From the NCBI RefSeq assembly GCF_028649475.1, contig NZ_JAQSIP010000005.1:186001-250000 (forward strand): 64,000 nucleotides of DNA. Reading direction: 5' to 3'. Positions 1 through 8,854 of the stretch are shown here, in pieces. The DNA comes from Curvibacter cyanobacteriorum (GTDB lineage: Bacteria > Pseudomonadota > Gammaproteobacteria > Burkholderiales > Burkholderiaceae_C). The notes beneath the pieces were generated by a model. It did not search any database. It had not been told where the DNA came from and worked only from the letters and a program-made list of their open reading frames with translations. A program made the position numbers and the translations under genes. Numbering within the stretch: the first letter of the stretch is position 1; the number at the start of each line of letters is the position of its first letter.

Positions 1-1
1 C

Positions 2-808
2 GTGTCGGCGCTGAAGCGCCTGTTCCGCCGCGACGGCTACCGCATCATCACCGCGGCCAGCGGTCAGGAAGGGCTGCAGCGCATGGCCGAGTACGAGGTC
101 GACGTGGTGCTGTCCGACCAGCGCATGCCGGGCATGACAGGCGTGGAGTTCCTGCGCCGCGCCAAGGAGCTGTACCCCGACACCGTGCGCATGGTGCTGT
201 CGGGCTACACCGAGCTGCAGTCCATCACCGATGCGGTCAACGAAGGGGCCATCTACCGCTTCCTGACCAAGCCCTGGGACGACGAACGCCTGCGGGTGCA
301 TGTGCAGGAAGGCTTCCACCAGAAAGGACTGGCCGACGAAAACCGCCGCCTGGCCCATGAGGTGCGCCAGGCCGGCGAGGAGCTGACCACGGTGAACGCG
401 CGGCTGGAAAAGATCCTCAGCAGCCAGCAGGCCCAGATCGACCTGGAGGAAGCCCGCGCCACGCAGGCGCGCGACATGATGGACCTGCTGCCCCTGCCCG
501 CGGTGGCGGTCGACAACCAGGGCCTGGTGGTGATGGTCAACCTCGAGGCCCAGGCCCTGTTCGGTCCCGGCCCGCTGCTGGGGCAGAACGCCGACAGCGC
601 GCTGCCGCCCAGCCTGGCCCGCCTGTGGCAAACGACAGCCGACGCGGCGCCCGACAGCGCCACGCTGACGCGCATCGACCTCACCCTGCCCGGCGGCGCC
701 TGGCAGGCCCAGGCGCGGCGCTTCGGCCCCGCCAGCGCCGCGGGCTGGCTGCTGGTGCTCAACCCCGTGGCGCCCCCGACCCTGGCAGGAGCCACCGCCC
801 ATGGCTGA
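2..808 (+). CDS. Response regulator, receiver plus PAS-like domain (5' end outside window)
   Basis: Cytoplasmic two-component regulator, cut by the window edge; 268 residues are visible. The receiver domain lacks its first strand (the acidic pair) but keeps the phospho-acceptor context VVLSDQRMPGMTG (Asp39 of the visible part), the switch region LSGYTE and the conserved lysine in FLTKPWDDE. This matches the RpfG/HD-GYP-type receiver family. A coiled-coil linker (about 110-155) leads to a PAS-like segment (about 160-255). No DNA-binding or HD domain follows, so output is probably by protein contact. The stop overlaps the next start by 8 bases, and the following genes (HDOD, kinase, HD-GYP) overlap in the same way, so it belongs to that operon. 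Confidence 0.85.
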   Translation: MSALKRLFRRDGYRIITAASGQEGLQRMAEYEVDVVLSDQRMPGMTGVEFLRRAKELYPDTVRMVLSGYTELQSITDAVNEGAIYRFLTKPWDDERLRVHVQEGFHQKGLADENRRLAHEVRQAGEELTTVNARLEKILSSQQAQIDLEEARATQARDMMDLLPLPAVAVDNQGLVVMVNLEAQALFGPGPLLGQNADSALPPSLARLWQTTADAAPDSATLTRIDLTLPGGAWQAQARRFGPASAAGWLLVLNPVAPPTLAGATAHG

Positions 809-1040
809 CCTGAGCCCGAGCCCCCCCGCCACCGACCCGCGGCCCGCCCCCGCCACGGCGGTGGGTGATGGCGTTGGCGCCGCGTCCACGGGGCTCGCCA
901 CCGCCCTGACGCCGACGCCCGAGGCGGCCCAGGCGGCCACCGTGGCACGGCTGAACCACCTGTTCCGGCGCAGCCTGGCACGGGGGCAGGTGCACCCCTT
1001 GCAGATCGCCCTCTACCAGCACCGGGGGGTCCAGGCATGA
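801..1040 (+). CDS. Small hypothetical protein in signalling operon
   Basis: A 79-residue protein with no family I recognise. The first half is rich in Pro, Ala and Thr and looks disordered; the second half (about 45-79) has a basic amphipathic stretch around NHLFRRSLARG. The case for a real gene is its position: its ATG overlaps the end of the receiver-PAS gene by 8 bases and its stop overlaps the HDOD start by 4 bases, the same coupling as the rest of the operon. It may be an adaptor of the regulators. If the frame is not translated, an 8-240 base hole would break an otherwise gapless operon. Confidence 0.5.
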   Translation: MADLSPSPPATDPRPAPATAVGDGVGAASTGLATALTPTPEAAQAATVARLNHLFRRSLARGQVHPLQIALYQHRGVQA

Positions 1041-1921
1041 ACACCTTGCTCGTCGCTCCCCAGCTGCTGACCCTGTGCCGCGAGTCGCTCGCGCGCAGCG
1101 TGCGCCAGTTGCCGTCCCTGCCCGCGGTGGTGACCCAGCTGATGGACCTGATGCAGCGCCAGGACGTCAGCCTCGAGCAGGTCAGCACCACGCTGTCGCT
1201 CGATCAGGCGCTGTCGGCCCGCGTGCTGCAACTGGCCAACTCACCGTTCTATGGCGTGTCGGGTCGGGTGCATTCGATCCGCGATGGCGTCAGCATCCTG
1301 GGCCTGCGCCAACTGGGCACCCTGGTGTTGGCCGCGGTGCTGAGTGCCCAGTTCGAGCACCTGCATGGCCGCGCCCTGCGCCTCGACGAGTTCTGGCGCC
1401 ATGCGATCGCCTGCGCCGTGGCCGCGCGGGCGCTGGCGCAATCGCAGGGCATGGACCCGGCTATGGCCTTCACCGCCGGGCTGCTACACGACGTGGGGCG
1501 GCTGGTGCTGGACCAACAACACCCGGCCGAGATGAGCCAGGCGGTGGCCTGGGCGCAGGCCCATGACCTGTCGCACGAGGAGACCGAATCCGAGCTGCTG
1601 GCGGTCAGCCACAGCGAAGTCGGGGGCTGGGTGGCCGACCACTGGCGCCTGCCCGTCAGCGTGGTGGCCGCCATCCAGGGGCACCACCAGCCCCCGGCGA
1701 GTGCCCAGCTCAGCCTGACCGACCTGGTGCATGTGGCCAACGCCATCGCCCATGCGCTGGACCTGGCCGGTGCCAGCGACGAGGCCGTGCCGCTGATGAA
1801 CCCCGGCAGCTGGGCGCGGCTGGGTCTGCGCCCGACCGAACTTCCCCCCCTGCTGCAACAGATCGAGCAGGAATTCCAAGAACTTCGGGCCGTGCTGCGC
1901 CCGAGCCAGGAGACCCCATGA
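1037..1921 (+). CDS. HDOD domain protein
   Basis: A 294-residue cytoplasmic signalling protein. The HDOD (HD-related output) domain spans about residues 20-220, with the typical opening LPSLPAVVTQLMDL, the LANSPFYG motif, and an HD-like LLHDVGRL with His151-Asp152. HDOD proteins are usually non-catalytic outputs of two-component and c-di-GMP networks. It has no receiver of its own and sits between a receiver protein and a histidine kinase with four-base ATGA overlaps on both sides, so it is probably co-translated with them and works in the same pathway. Confidence 0.88.
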   Translation: MNTLLVAPQLLTLCRESLARSVRQLPSLPAVVTQLMDLMQRQDVSLEQVSTTLSLDQALSARVLQLANSPFYGVSGRVHSIRDGVSILGLRQLGTLVLAAVLSAQFEHLHGRALRLDEFWRHAIACAVAARALAQSQGMDPAMAFTAGLLHDVGRLVLDQQHPAEMSQAVAWAQAHDLSHEETESELLAVSHSEVGGWVADHWRLPVSVVAAIQGHHQPPASAQLSLTDLVHVANAIAHALDLAGASDEAVPLMNPGSWARLGLRPTELPPLLQQIEQEFQELRAVLRPSQETP

Positions 1922-2889
1922 CCCCCTCGATGGTGGACAGCCCGCTGTCCGAAGCCGCCCTGGACCTGATGTCGGTCAACCAAGTGCGCGCCCTGGTGGG
2001 CGAACTGGTCAAGGCCAACGACGACCTCAAGGAGCTCAACAGCAAGCTGTCCGACGCGCGCAGCAAGCTGATCCAGTCGGAGAAGCTGGCCTCGATCGGG
2101 CAGTTGGCGGCGGGCGTGGCGCACGAGATCAACAACCCCATCGGCTTCATCTTCTCGAACTTCAGCACGCTCGAAAAGTACTTGCAGGACCTGTTCCAGA
2201 TGCTCGACGCCTACGAGCAGGCCACCGCCACGATGGGCGAGCACCCGGGCGCCGCGCGCCTGCGCTCGCTGCGCGAATCGCTCGACATCGACTACCTCAA
2301 AGAAGACATCCCGACGCTGATGAGCGAGTCGCGCGACGGCATCCAGCGGGTGCGCAAGATCGTACAGGACCTGAAGGATTTCTCGCGCGTGGACGCGCGC
2401 CAGGAGTGGGAATGGGCCGACCTGCATGTGGGGCTCAACTCGACGCTCAACATCGTCAACAACGAGATCAAGTACAAGGCCGATGTGGTCAAGGCCTACG
2501 GCGAACTGCCCGAGGTGCAGTGCCTGCCGTCCGAGCTGAACCAGGTTTTCATGAACCTGCTGGTGAACGCCGCGCACGCGATCGGCAGCGAACGTGGCAC
2601 CATCACCCTGCGCACCGGGGTGGAGGGCGACGAGGTGTGGGTCGAGGTGCAGGACACTGGCCACGGCATCGCCCCCGAGAACCTGTCGCGCATCTTCGAC
2701 CCGTTTTTCACCACCAAGGCGGTGGGGCAGGGCACGGGCCTGGGCCTGTCGCTGTCCTACGGCATCGTGAAGAAGCACGAAGGCCGCATGAGCGTCAAAA
2801 GCGAGCTGGGCAAGGGCACGTCGTTCAAGGTGAACCTGCCGATCAGCCGCCCGCATCCGCAGCAGCAGGAGGTTTCCGATGGACACTGA
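1918..2889 (+). CDS. Sensor histidine kinase without membrane segment
   Basis: A 323-residue soluble histidine kinase. A coiled coil (about 20-55) precedes the H-box [15 protein letters not shown] with phospho-acceptor His69. The ATPase domain has an N-box ([10 protein letters not shown], about 210), a G1 box (VQDTGHGI) and a G2 box ([13 protein letters not shown]). The HEINNP form is typical of NtrB/HWE-like hybrid families. No membrane segment or PAS domain is present, so the input must come from a partner. It starts in a four-base overlap with the HDOD gene and overlaps the HD-GYP regulator by 11 bases; that regulator is the likely phosphotransfer target. Confidence 0.92.
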   Translation: MTPSMVDSPLSEAALDLMSVNQVRALVGELVKANDDLKELNSKLSDARSKLIQSEKLASIGQLAAGVAHEINNPIGFIFSNFSTLEKYLQDLFQMLDAYEQATATMGEHPGAARLRSLRESLDIDYLKEDIPTLMSESRDGIQRVRKIVQDLKDFSRVDARQEWEWADLHVGLNSTLNIVNNEIKYKADVVKAYGELPEVQCLPSELNQVFMNLLVNAAHAIGSERGTITLRTGVEGDEVWVEVQDTGHGIAPENLSRIFDPFFTTKAVGQGTGLGLSLSYGIVKKHEGRMSVKSELGKGTSFKVNLPISRPHPQQQEVSDGH

Positions 2890-4336
2890 GCTGGACACCC
2901 AGGACCCTGGCGACACCCCGGACGCCCAGACCGGTCTGGCCACCACCGAAGTCCCGGCCCTGGCCACCCTGGCCGCGGCCGCGGTGCAGCCCTGGACCGT
3001 GCTGTGCGTCGATGACGAGCCCAGCATCCTGTCCGCGCTGCGGCGGGTGCTGCGCGCCGAAGGCTGCCGCCTGCTGACCGCCACGGGCGGTGTGGAGGCG
3101 CTGGCCATCCTGGCCACCGAATCGATTGATGTGGTGGTCAGCGACATGCGCATGCCGGGCATGGACGGCGCCCAACTGCTGGCCAAGGTGCGTGAACAAT
3201 GGCCCCAGACGGCGCGCATCCTGCTGACCGGCTATGCCGACATGGACGCCACCATCGCGGCCATCAACAACGGCCAGATCTACCGCTACATCCACAAGCC
3301 CTGGGACGAGCACGAGCTGCGCCTGACGGTGCGCCAGGCGGCCGAACGCCAGCAACTCGAACGCGAGCGCCTGCGCCTGCACGACCTCACCGAAGCCCAG
3401 AACAAGGAGCTGACCGAGCTCAACATCGGCCTGGAGGCGCGGGTGGCCGAGCGCACCGCCGAGCTCAGCGTGGCGCACGACCGGCTCAAGCGCAACTACC
3501 TCAACATCATCCGCACCTTCTCGAGCCTGCTCGAGCTGCGCGGAGGCGTGATGGCGGGCCACGGCAAGCGGGTGGCCGATCTGGCCCGGCGCATGGGGGT
3601 GGCTCTGGAGCTGCCGACCGAGCAGATCCAGGACCTGTTCGTGGCCGGTCTGGTGCACGACCTGGGCTTCACGGCCATCCCCGAGAACGTGCTGACCATC
3701 CCGCAGATGCTGTTGGGCCCGGCCGAGATGAACGCCTACCGGCGCCACCCGGTGCTGGCGGCCCAGGCCCTGATGGCCCTGGACGACATGCAGGGCGTGA
3801 TTCCGATCATCCGCGGTCACCACGAACGCTTTGATGGCAAGGGCTTCCCGGACCGCCTGATGGGCCAGGACATCCCGCTGGGCGCGCGCATCGTCGCGGT
3901 GGCCGACCACTACGACGACCTGGTGCACGGGCACATCACGGGCAAGCCGCTCAAGGACGACCAGGCCAAGAGCCTGTTGCAGCGCGGCGCCGGCGAGCAG
4001 TTCGACCCCGAGCTGCTGGCCCTGCTGATCCGCCTCACCGAAGAGCAGCCCAGCCACCATGTGCTCAAGGAAGTGCGGGCCGCCGAGCTCAAGCCCGGCA
4101 TGGTGATTGGCCGCGACCTGAAGACCGCGGAGAACGTGGTTCTGCTGGCGGCAGGCCAGGTGCTGAGCACGGGCCTGGTGCAGCGCATCCAGCGCTTTGA
4201 GGAACGTGAAGGCAGCCCCGTGGTGCTGTGGGTGCGCGACACCAGCGCGGGCACGCCCGCGGCGGGGGCCCACCCCAGACCGGGCACCGCCGCCAGCGCC
4301 GCCGGGGCCGGGGCGCGGGCGGCCGCAACCCACTGA
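2879..4336 (+). CDS. Receiver / HD-GYP domain response regulator
   Basis: A 485-residue RpfG-like regulator. The receiver domain (about 38-155) has acidic residues Asp45-Asp46, phospho-acceptor Asp89 (VVVSDMRMPGMDG) and the HKPWDEHEL lysine. A coiled coil follows, then an HD-GYP domain (about 210-390), a family that hydrolyses cyclic di-GMP. The metal motif reads LVHDLGF where HDIGK is usual, and the signature reads HHERFDGKGFP where GYP is usual, so activity may be reduced or altered. The C-terminus (about 400-485) is an extra domain ending in a Gly/Ala-rich tail. It is the last gene of the operon, converging on the kefB-like gene after a 151-base gap with no clear terminator. Confidence 0.9.
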   Translation: MDTELDTQDPGDTPDAQTGLATTEVPALATLAAAAVQPWTVLCVDDEPSILSALRRVLRAEGCRLLTATGGVEALAILATESIDVVVSDMRMPGMDGAQLLAKVREQWPQTARILLTGYADMDATIAAINNGQIYRYIHKPWDEHELRLTVRQAAERQQLERERLRLHDLTEAQNKELTELNIGLEARVAERTAELSVAHDRLKRNYLNIIRTFSSLLELRGGVMAGHGKRVADLARRMGVALELPTEQIQDLFVAGLVHDLGFTAIPENVLTIPQMLLGPAEMNAYRRHPVLAAQALMALDDMQGVIPIIRGHHERFDGKGFPDRLMGQDIPLGARIVAVADHYDDLVHGHITGKPLKDDQAKSLLQRGAGEQFDPELLALLIRLTEEQPSHHVLKEVRAAELKPGMVIGRDLKTAENVVLLAAGQVLSTGLVQRIQRFEEREGSPVVLWVRDTSAGTPAAGAHPRPGTAASAAGAGARAAATH

Positions 4337-4487
4337 GGGGCGCCACCTGGCCTGGCCTCGCCACGTCAGCGCGGCAGGCGAGGGCAGACAGGTGCCAACG
4401 GGTACCGACAAGGCCCGGTGGGTACGGTCGGTTGGAATCGGTTGGGGTCGGCCAACACGGTGGGGACCGGTGCGCCGCGCCAGCGGC

Positions 4488-6473
4488 TCAGCCGCGCATC
4501 AGTTTGTCCTCGGCCAGCGCCAGGGGCTCGGGTCGGCCCGACAGCACCAGGGTGTCACCACCACACAGCACGGTGTCGTCTGTCACCGCCACTGGCTGGC
4601 CCTGGCTGCGGCGCAGGCTGACCACGCGCACGCCCATGGCGTGCAGGGCCAGCGAGCCCAGCGGGCGCCCCAACGTGCGCGCGGCCTCGGCCAGGCTGAC
4701 GGTGTGCAGGCGCTCGTGGTCACGCTCGTGGCCGCCGTCGTCGTCGGCGCCGTGGAAGTAACCGCGCAGCATGTTGTAGCGCGCGTCGCGTTGGTCCTGC
4801 ACCACCCGGATCACGCGGCGCATCGGCACCCCCACCAGGGCCAGCGCGTGGCTGGCCAGCATCAGCGAGCCCTCGATGGCCTCGGGCACCACCTCGGTGG
4901 CCCCCGCGGCCTGCAGCTTCTCGAGGTCGTGGTCGTCCTGGGTGCGCACGATCACCGGCACATGGGCCGCGTGCGAACGCGCATTGGCTAGCACCTTCAT
5001 GGCGCCCGGCACGTCGAGGTAGGTCACCACCACGGCACTGGCGCGCGCCAGGCCGGCCGCCATCAACGCCTGCAGGCGCGCGGCGTCGCCGAACACCACC
5101 GAATCGCCGGCCGCCGCCGCCTTGCGCACCCGGTCGGGGTCCAGGTCCAGCGCCATGTAGGGGATGCCCTCACGCTCCAGGATGCGGGCCAGGTTCTGGC
5201 CGCAGCGGCCGTAGCCGCAGATGATGACGTGCTTGCTGGTGTTGATCGACTTGCGCGCGATGGTGGTCATCTGCAGCGACTGCTGCAGCCATTCGCTGGA
5301 CACCAGCTTCATCACGATGCGGTTGCTGTACAGGATCAGGAAGGGCGTGGCCAGCATCGACAGCACCATGGCCGCGAGGATGGGGTTGATCAACTCGGGC
5401 GCCAGCAGGTTGCGGTTCTGCGCCAGCGACAACAGCACGAAGCCGAACTCGCCCGCCTGCGCCAGGTACAGGCCGGTGCGCAGCGACACCCCGGTGGTGG
5501 CCCCCAGGCTGCGCGCCATCAGCGTCACCAGGCCCAGCTTGAAGAACACCGGCAGCAGCAACAACACCAGCACCAGGCCCCAGCGCTCGAGCACGATGTG
5601 CCAGTCCAGCATCATGCCGATGGTGATGAAGAACAGGCCCAGCAGCACGTCGTGGAAGGGCCGGATGTCGGTCTCCACCTGGTGCTTGTATTCGGTTTCG
5701 GACACCAGCATGCCCGCGATGAACGCGCCCAGCGCCAGGCTCAGCCCAGCCAGTTCGGTCAGCCAGGCCAGGCCCAGCGTGATCAGCAGCAGGTTGAGCA
5801 TGAACAGCTCGTCGCTCTTGCGCCGGGCCACCAGGGTCAGCCACCAGCGCATCACCTTTTGGCCCCCCACCAGCAGCAGGGTCACCAGCACCGCGGCCTT
5901 GAACAGGGCCAGGCCCAGCTCCGCCAGCAACTGGTTGGGCGGGCTGCCCAGGGCCGGGATCAGCACCAGCAAGGGCACCACGGCCAGATCCTGGAACAGC
6001 AGCACGCCCATGACGCGCTTGCCGTGCTCGCTTTCCAGCTCCAGCCGCTCGGACATCAGCTTGACCACGATCGCGGTGCTGCTCATGGCCATGGCACCCG
6101 ACAGGGCCAACGCGGTCTGCCAGCTCATGCTCCACAACGTGGGGGCCATGACCGCCAGGAAGGCCGAGCCCAGCGTGGCCAGGCCAATCGTCAGCAACAC
6201 CTGCAACAGGCCCAGGCCAAACACATGGCGGCGCATGGCGCGCAGCTTGGGCAGGCTGAACTCCAGGCCGATGGCGAACATCAGGAACACCACGCCGAAC
6301 TCACCCAGGTGGCGCACGCCTTCGGAGTTTTGCGCCAGGGCCAGAGCGTGCGGGCCGATCAGCACCCCAGCCATCAGGTAGCCCAGCATCGGGGGCAGCT
6401 TGAGGGTGCGACAGCCCACCACACCCAGCACTGCTGCCAAGAGGTAGAGCAGAGTGAGTTCGAGTGAAGTCAT
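4488..6473 (-). CDS. KefB/YbaL-type monovalent cation:proton antiporter (CPA2)
   Basis: A 661-residue inner-membrane protein of the cation:proton antiporter-2 family, which exchanges K+ or Na+ for H+. About twelve membrane segments fill residues 1-380, with the family motifs LGEFGVVFLMFAIGLEF and GAMAMSSTAIVVKLM. A cytoplasmic RCK/TrkA-N domain begins at about 412 with nucleotide motif IICGYGRCGQ, and a TrkA-C domain covers about 565-655. This layout is that of KefB/KefC/YbaL, but the glutathione-gating residues were not checked. It is divergent from kdsD with an 80-base gap, and Comamonadaceae often carry this pair together. Substrate is inferred only from the family. Confidence 0.9.
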   Translation of the reverse strand: MTSLELTLLYLLAAVLGVVGCRTLKLPPMLGYLMAGVLIGPHALALAQNSEGVRHLGEFGVVFLMFAIGLEFSLPKLRAMRRHVFGLGLLQVLLTIGLATLGSAFLAVMAPTLWSMSWQTALALSGAMAMSSTAIVVKLMSERLELESEHGKRVMGVLLFQDLAVVPLLVLIPALGSPPNQLLAELGLALFKAAVLVTLLLVGGQKVMRWWLTLVARRKSDELFMLNLLLITLGLAWLTELAGLSLALGAFIAGMLVSETEYKHQVETDIRPFHDVLLGLFFITIGMMLDWHIVLERWGLVLVLLLLPVFFKLGLVTLMARSLGATTGVSLRTGLYLAQAGEFGFVLLSLAQNRNLLAPELINPILAAMVLSMLATPFLILYSNRIVMKLVSSEWLQQSLQMTTIARKSINTSKHVIICGYGRCGQNLARILEREGIPYMALDLDPDRVRKAAAAGDSVVFGDAARLQALMAAGLARASAVVVTYLDVPGAMKVLANARSHAAHVPVIVRTQDDHDLEKLQAAGATEVVPEAIEGSLMLASHALALVGVPMRRVIRVVQDQRDARYNMLRGYFHGADDDGGHERDHERLHTVSLAEAARTLGRPLGSLALHAMGVRVVSLRRSQGQPVAVTDDTVLCGGDTLVLSGRPEPLALAEDKLMRG

Positions 6474-6534
6474 AGCCTTTGATACTAGCCCAGCGGCATG
6501 GCTTATGCAGCTTTCAGGCCAGCTTTCGCAGGGG

Positions 6535-6553
6535 GCGCCGATAGAATCGGCGC
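6535..6553 (+). promoter_or_regulatory. Inverted repeat overlapping -10 box directly before kdsD start
   Basis: Eight-base perfect arms GCGCCGAT and ATCGGCGC flank a 3-base loop and end at the base before the kdsD ATG. A -10-like TAGAAT (6542-6547) lies inside the repeat, placing transcription start about at the ATG. There is no Shine-Dalgarno. The mRNA may therefore be leaderless (inference). Confidence 0.45.
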
Positions 6554-7531
6554 ATGACTTTCGACCCCACCCAGGTGCTGCGCCGCGCTCAGCAGACTTT
6601 TGACATCGAGGCGGCGGCCGTGCAAGGCCTGCGCGCCCGCACTGGCGCCCCGTTCGTGGAGGCGGTGCGCCGCGTGCTCAACAGCCAGGGTCGGGTGGTC
6701 GTCACGGGCATGGGCAAGAGCGGCCATGTGGGGCGCAAGATCGCAGCCACGCTGGCCTCCACCGGCACCCCGGCCCTGTTTGTGCACCCGGCCGAAGCCA
6801 GCCACGGTGACCTGGGCATGATCACCACCGCCGATGTGGTGCTGGCGATCTCAAACAGCGGCGAGTCGGCCGAGCTCGACGCCATCCTGCCGGTGATCAA
6901 GCGCCTGGGCGCACTGCTGATCGGCATGACCGGGGGCGCCCAATCCTCGTTGGCCCGCCACGCCGACATCGTGCTGGACAGCGGCGTCGAGAAGGAAGCC
7001 TGCCCGCTCAACCTGGCCCCCACCGCCAGCACCACGGCCCAGATGGCGCTGGGAGACGCGCTCGCCGTGGCCCTGCTGGAGGCGCGTGGCTTTGGCACCG
7101 AGGACTTTGCCCGCTCCCACCCCGGCGGGGCGCTGGGCCGCAAGTTGCTGACCCATGTCAGCGACGTGATGCGCAGCGGCAGCGCCGTGCCCCGGGTGAC
7201 GCCGGACACCCCCTTCATCGAACTGATGCGGGAGATGAGCGCCAAAGGCCTGGGCGCCTCGGCCGTGGTCGACGACGCCGGCCGCCTGCTGGGCATCTTC
7301 ACCGACGGCGACCTGCGCCGCCTGATCGAAAACGGGGTCGACCTGCTCAGCGTGCGCGCCCGCGACGTGATGCACGCCCAGCCGCGCCGCACCCGCGTGG
7401 ACGCGCTGGCCGTGGACGCCGCCGACCTGATGGAACAACACCGCATCACCTGCGTGCTGGTGTGCGATGCTGACGACCTGCTGGTGGGCGCGGTGCACAT
7501 CGGCGACCTGATGCGCGCCAAAGTGATTTGA
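6554..7531 (+). CDS. kdsD: D-arabinose-5-phosphate isomerase
   Basis: A 325-residue enzyme that interconverts ribulose 5-phosphate and arabinose 5-phosphate, the first step of Kdo synthesis for lipopolysaccharide. The SIS domain (about 35-175) has GMGKSGHVGRK with the family Lys, VHPAEASHGDLG and ISNSGESAE. Two CBS domains (about 205-325) follow. Length equals that of E. coli KdsD (328). The stop lies just before kdsC, the enzyme that acts two steps later, so the genes form an operon. The start at 6554 sits against a hairpin and has no visible ribosome site; no better in-frame start exists nearby. Confidence 0.95.
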   Translation: MTFDPTQVLRRAQQTFDIEAAAVQGLRARTGAPFVEAVRRVLNSQGRVVVTGMGKSGHVGRKIAATLASTGTPALFVHPAEASHGDLGMITTADVVLAISNSGESAELDAILPVIKRLGALLIGMTGGAQSSLARHADIVLDSGVEKEACPLNLAPTASTTAQMALGDALAVALLEARGFGTEDFARSHPGGALGRKLLTHVSDVMRSGSAVPRVTPDTPFIELMREMSAKGLGASAVVDDAGRLLGIFTDGDLRRLIENGVDLLSVRARDVMHAQPRRTRVDALAVDAADLMEQHRITCVLVCDADDLLVGAVHIGDLMRAKVI

Positions 7532-7539
7532 AGGCCCCC

Positions 7540-8127
7540 ATGAGCCAGAGCCAGACCCCCGCTGCCGCCTCGCTGCCTGCGCTGCGCCCCGCCTTGCAGT
7601 TCGACCCCGAGCTGCTGCTGCAGGCGCAGGCCGTGAAAGTGGCCTTTTTTGACGTCGATGGCGTACTCACCGACGGCGGCCTGTACTTCTCGGAGCACGG
7701 CGAAACGCTGAAGCGCTTCCACACCCTGGACGGCCATGGCCTGAAGCTGCTGGCGCGCGTCGGCATCACGCCGGTGGTGATCACCGGCCGCGACTCCAAG
7801 CCCCTGCGGCTGCGCCTGCAGGCCCTGGGCATCGAGCATGTGCATTACGGCACCGAGGACAAACGCCCGGCGGCCGAGCAAACCCTGCAGGCCCTGGGCC
7901 TGGACTGGTCGCAAGCCGCCGCCATTGGCGACGACTGGCCCGACCTGCCGGTGCTGCGCCGCTGCGCGCTGCCGGTGGCCCCACCCAACGCCCACCCCGA
8001 AGTGCTTACCTGCGCCCGGTACGTGACGCAACGGGCCGGCGGCCAAGGCGCGGGCCGTGAACTGGCCGACCTGCTGCTGGTGGCCAGCGGCCACTACGCC
8101 CGCCTGCTGCAGGACCAGTCCGCATGA
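7540..8127 (+). CDS. kdsC: 3-deoxy-D-manno-octulosonate 8-phosphate phosphatase
   Basis: A 195-residue HAD-superfamily phosphatase that releases Kdo from Kdo-8-phosphate in the cytoplasm. HAD motif I is FFDVDGVLTDGG, with nucleophile Asp38 and acid Asp40; motif II is VITGRDS and motif III GDDWPDLPVL. It has the C0 type fold without a cap, as usual for KdsC. I chose the ATG at 7540 over a TTG at 7528 that overlaps the kdsD stop: the ATG follows AAGGCCCCC and gives a normal N-terminus, though this is slightly longer than in E. coli. It overlaps lptC by four bases. Confidence 0.94.
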   Translation: MSQSQTPAAASLPALRPALQFDPELLLQAQAVKVAFFDVDGVLTDGGLYFSEHGETLKRFHTLDGHGLKLLARVGITPVVITGRDSKPLRLRLQALGIEHVHYGTEDKRPAAEQTLQALGLDWSQAAAIGDDWPDLPVLRRCALPVAPPNAHPEVLTCARYVTQRAGGQGAGRELADLLLVASGHYARLLQDQSA

Positions 8128-8831
8128 GCCCCGCGGCCGCCCCCACGCCCGCCCCCCGCGCGCCCCGGCCTCGACCGCCGGCGCTGCGCATGGCACGGCT
8201 GTGCATGGACCACCTGTCGATCTACCTGCCGGTGATCCTGATGGCGGTGCTGGCCCTGGGCACCTACTGGCTGGTGCGGACCACCCCGGTGTTTGCGCCG
8301 GCCGGCCCGGCGCAGCCCCCCCGCCATGACCCTGACTACTTCATGCGCGATTTCTCGGTCAAAACCTTTGCCCCCGATGGCCGCCTGAAGAGCGAGGTGC
8401 GCGGCACCGAAGCCCGCCATTACCCGGACACCGACACGCTCGAGATCGACCAGGTGCACATGCGCTCGTACAGCACCGAAGGCCATGTCACCGCAGCCAC
8501 CGCCAAGCGCGCGCTGAGCAACAGCGACAGCTCCGAGGTGCAGTTGTTCGGCAACGCGGTCGTGGTGCGCGAGGCCATCACCCAGGCCAACGGGCGAGCG
8601 GTGCCGCGGATGGAGTTCCGCAGTGAGTTCCTGCACGCCTACACCGACACCGAGCGCGTCAAAAGCCATTTGCCGGTCGAGCTGATCCGGGGCAACGACC
8701 GCTTCGTGGGCGACAGCATGGTGTTCGACAACCAGGAACGGGTGCTCGAATTGAAAGGCCGGGTGCGCGGCACCCTGGTGCCCACACCGACCGCCAACGC
8801 GGCCAAACCGTCCCCCCGGCCGGCGCGCTGA
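8124..8831 (+). CDS. lptC: LPS export ABC transporter periplasmic protein LptC
   Basis: A 235-residue bitopic inner-membrane protein of the Lpt bridge. LptC accepts lipopolysaccharide from LptB2FG and hands it to LptA. A Pro/Arg-rich cytoplasmic tail precedes one membrane helix (about 31-51), followed by a periplasmic OstA-like beta-jellyroll with the typical segments YFMRDFSVKTFAPDGRL and LFGNAVVVRE. The gene overlaps kdsC by four bases. It is longer than E. coli LptC (191) because of N- and C-terminal Pro-rich extensions. The usual next genes lptA and lptB do not follow here. Confidence 0.92.
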   Translation: MSPAAAPTPAPRAPRPRPPALRMARLCMDHLSIYLPVILMAVLALGTYWLVRTTPVFAPAGPAQPPRHDPDYFMRDFSVKTFAPDGRLKSEVRGTEARHYPDTDTLEIDQVHMRSYSTEGHVTAATAKRALSNSDSSEVQLFGNAVVVREAITQANGRAVPRMEFRSEFLHAYTDTERVKSHLPVELIRGNDRFVGDSMVFDNQERVLELKGRVRGTLVPTPTANAAKPSPRPAR

Positions 8832-8854
8832 GCGCCGCCCGCCCCCACCGCGCC

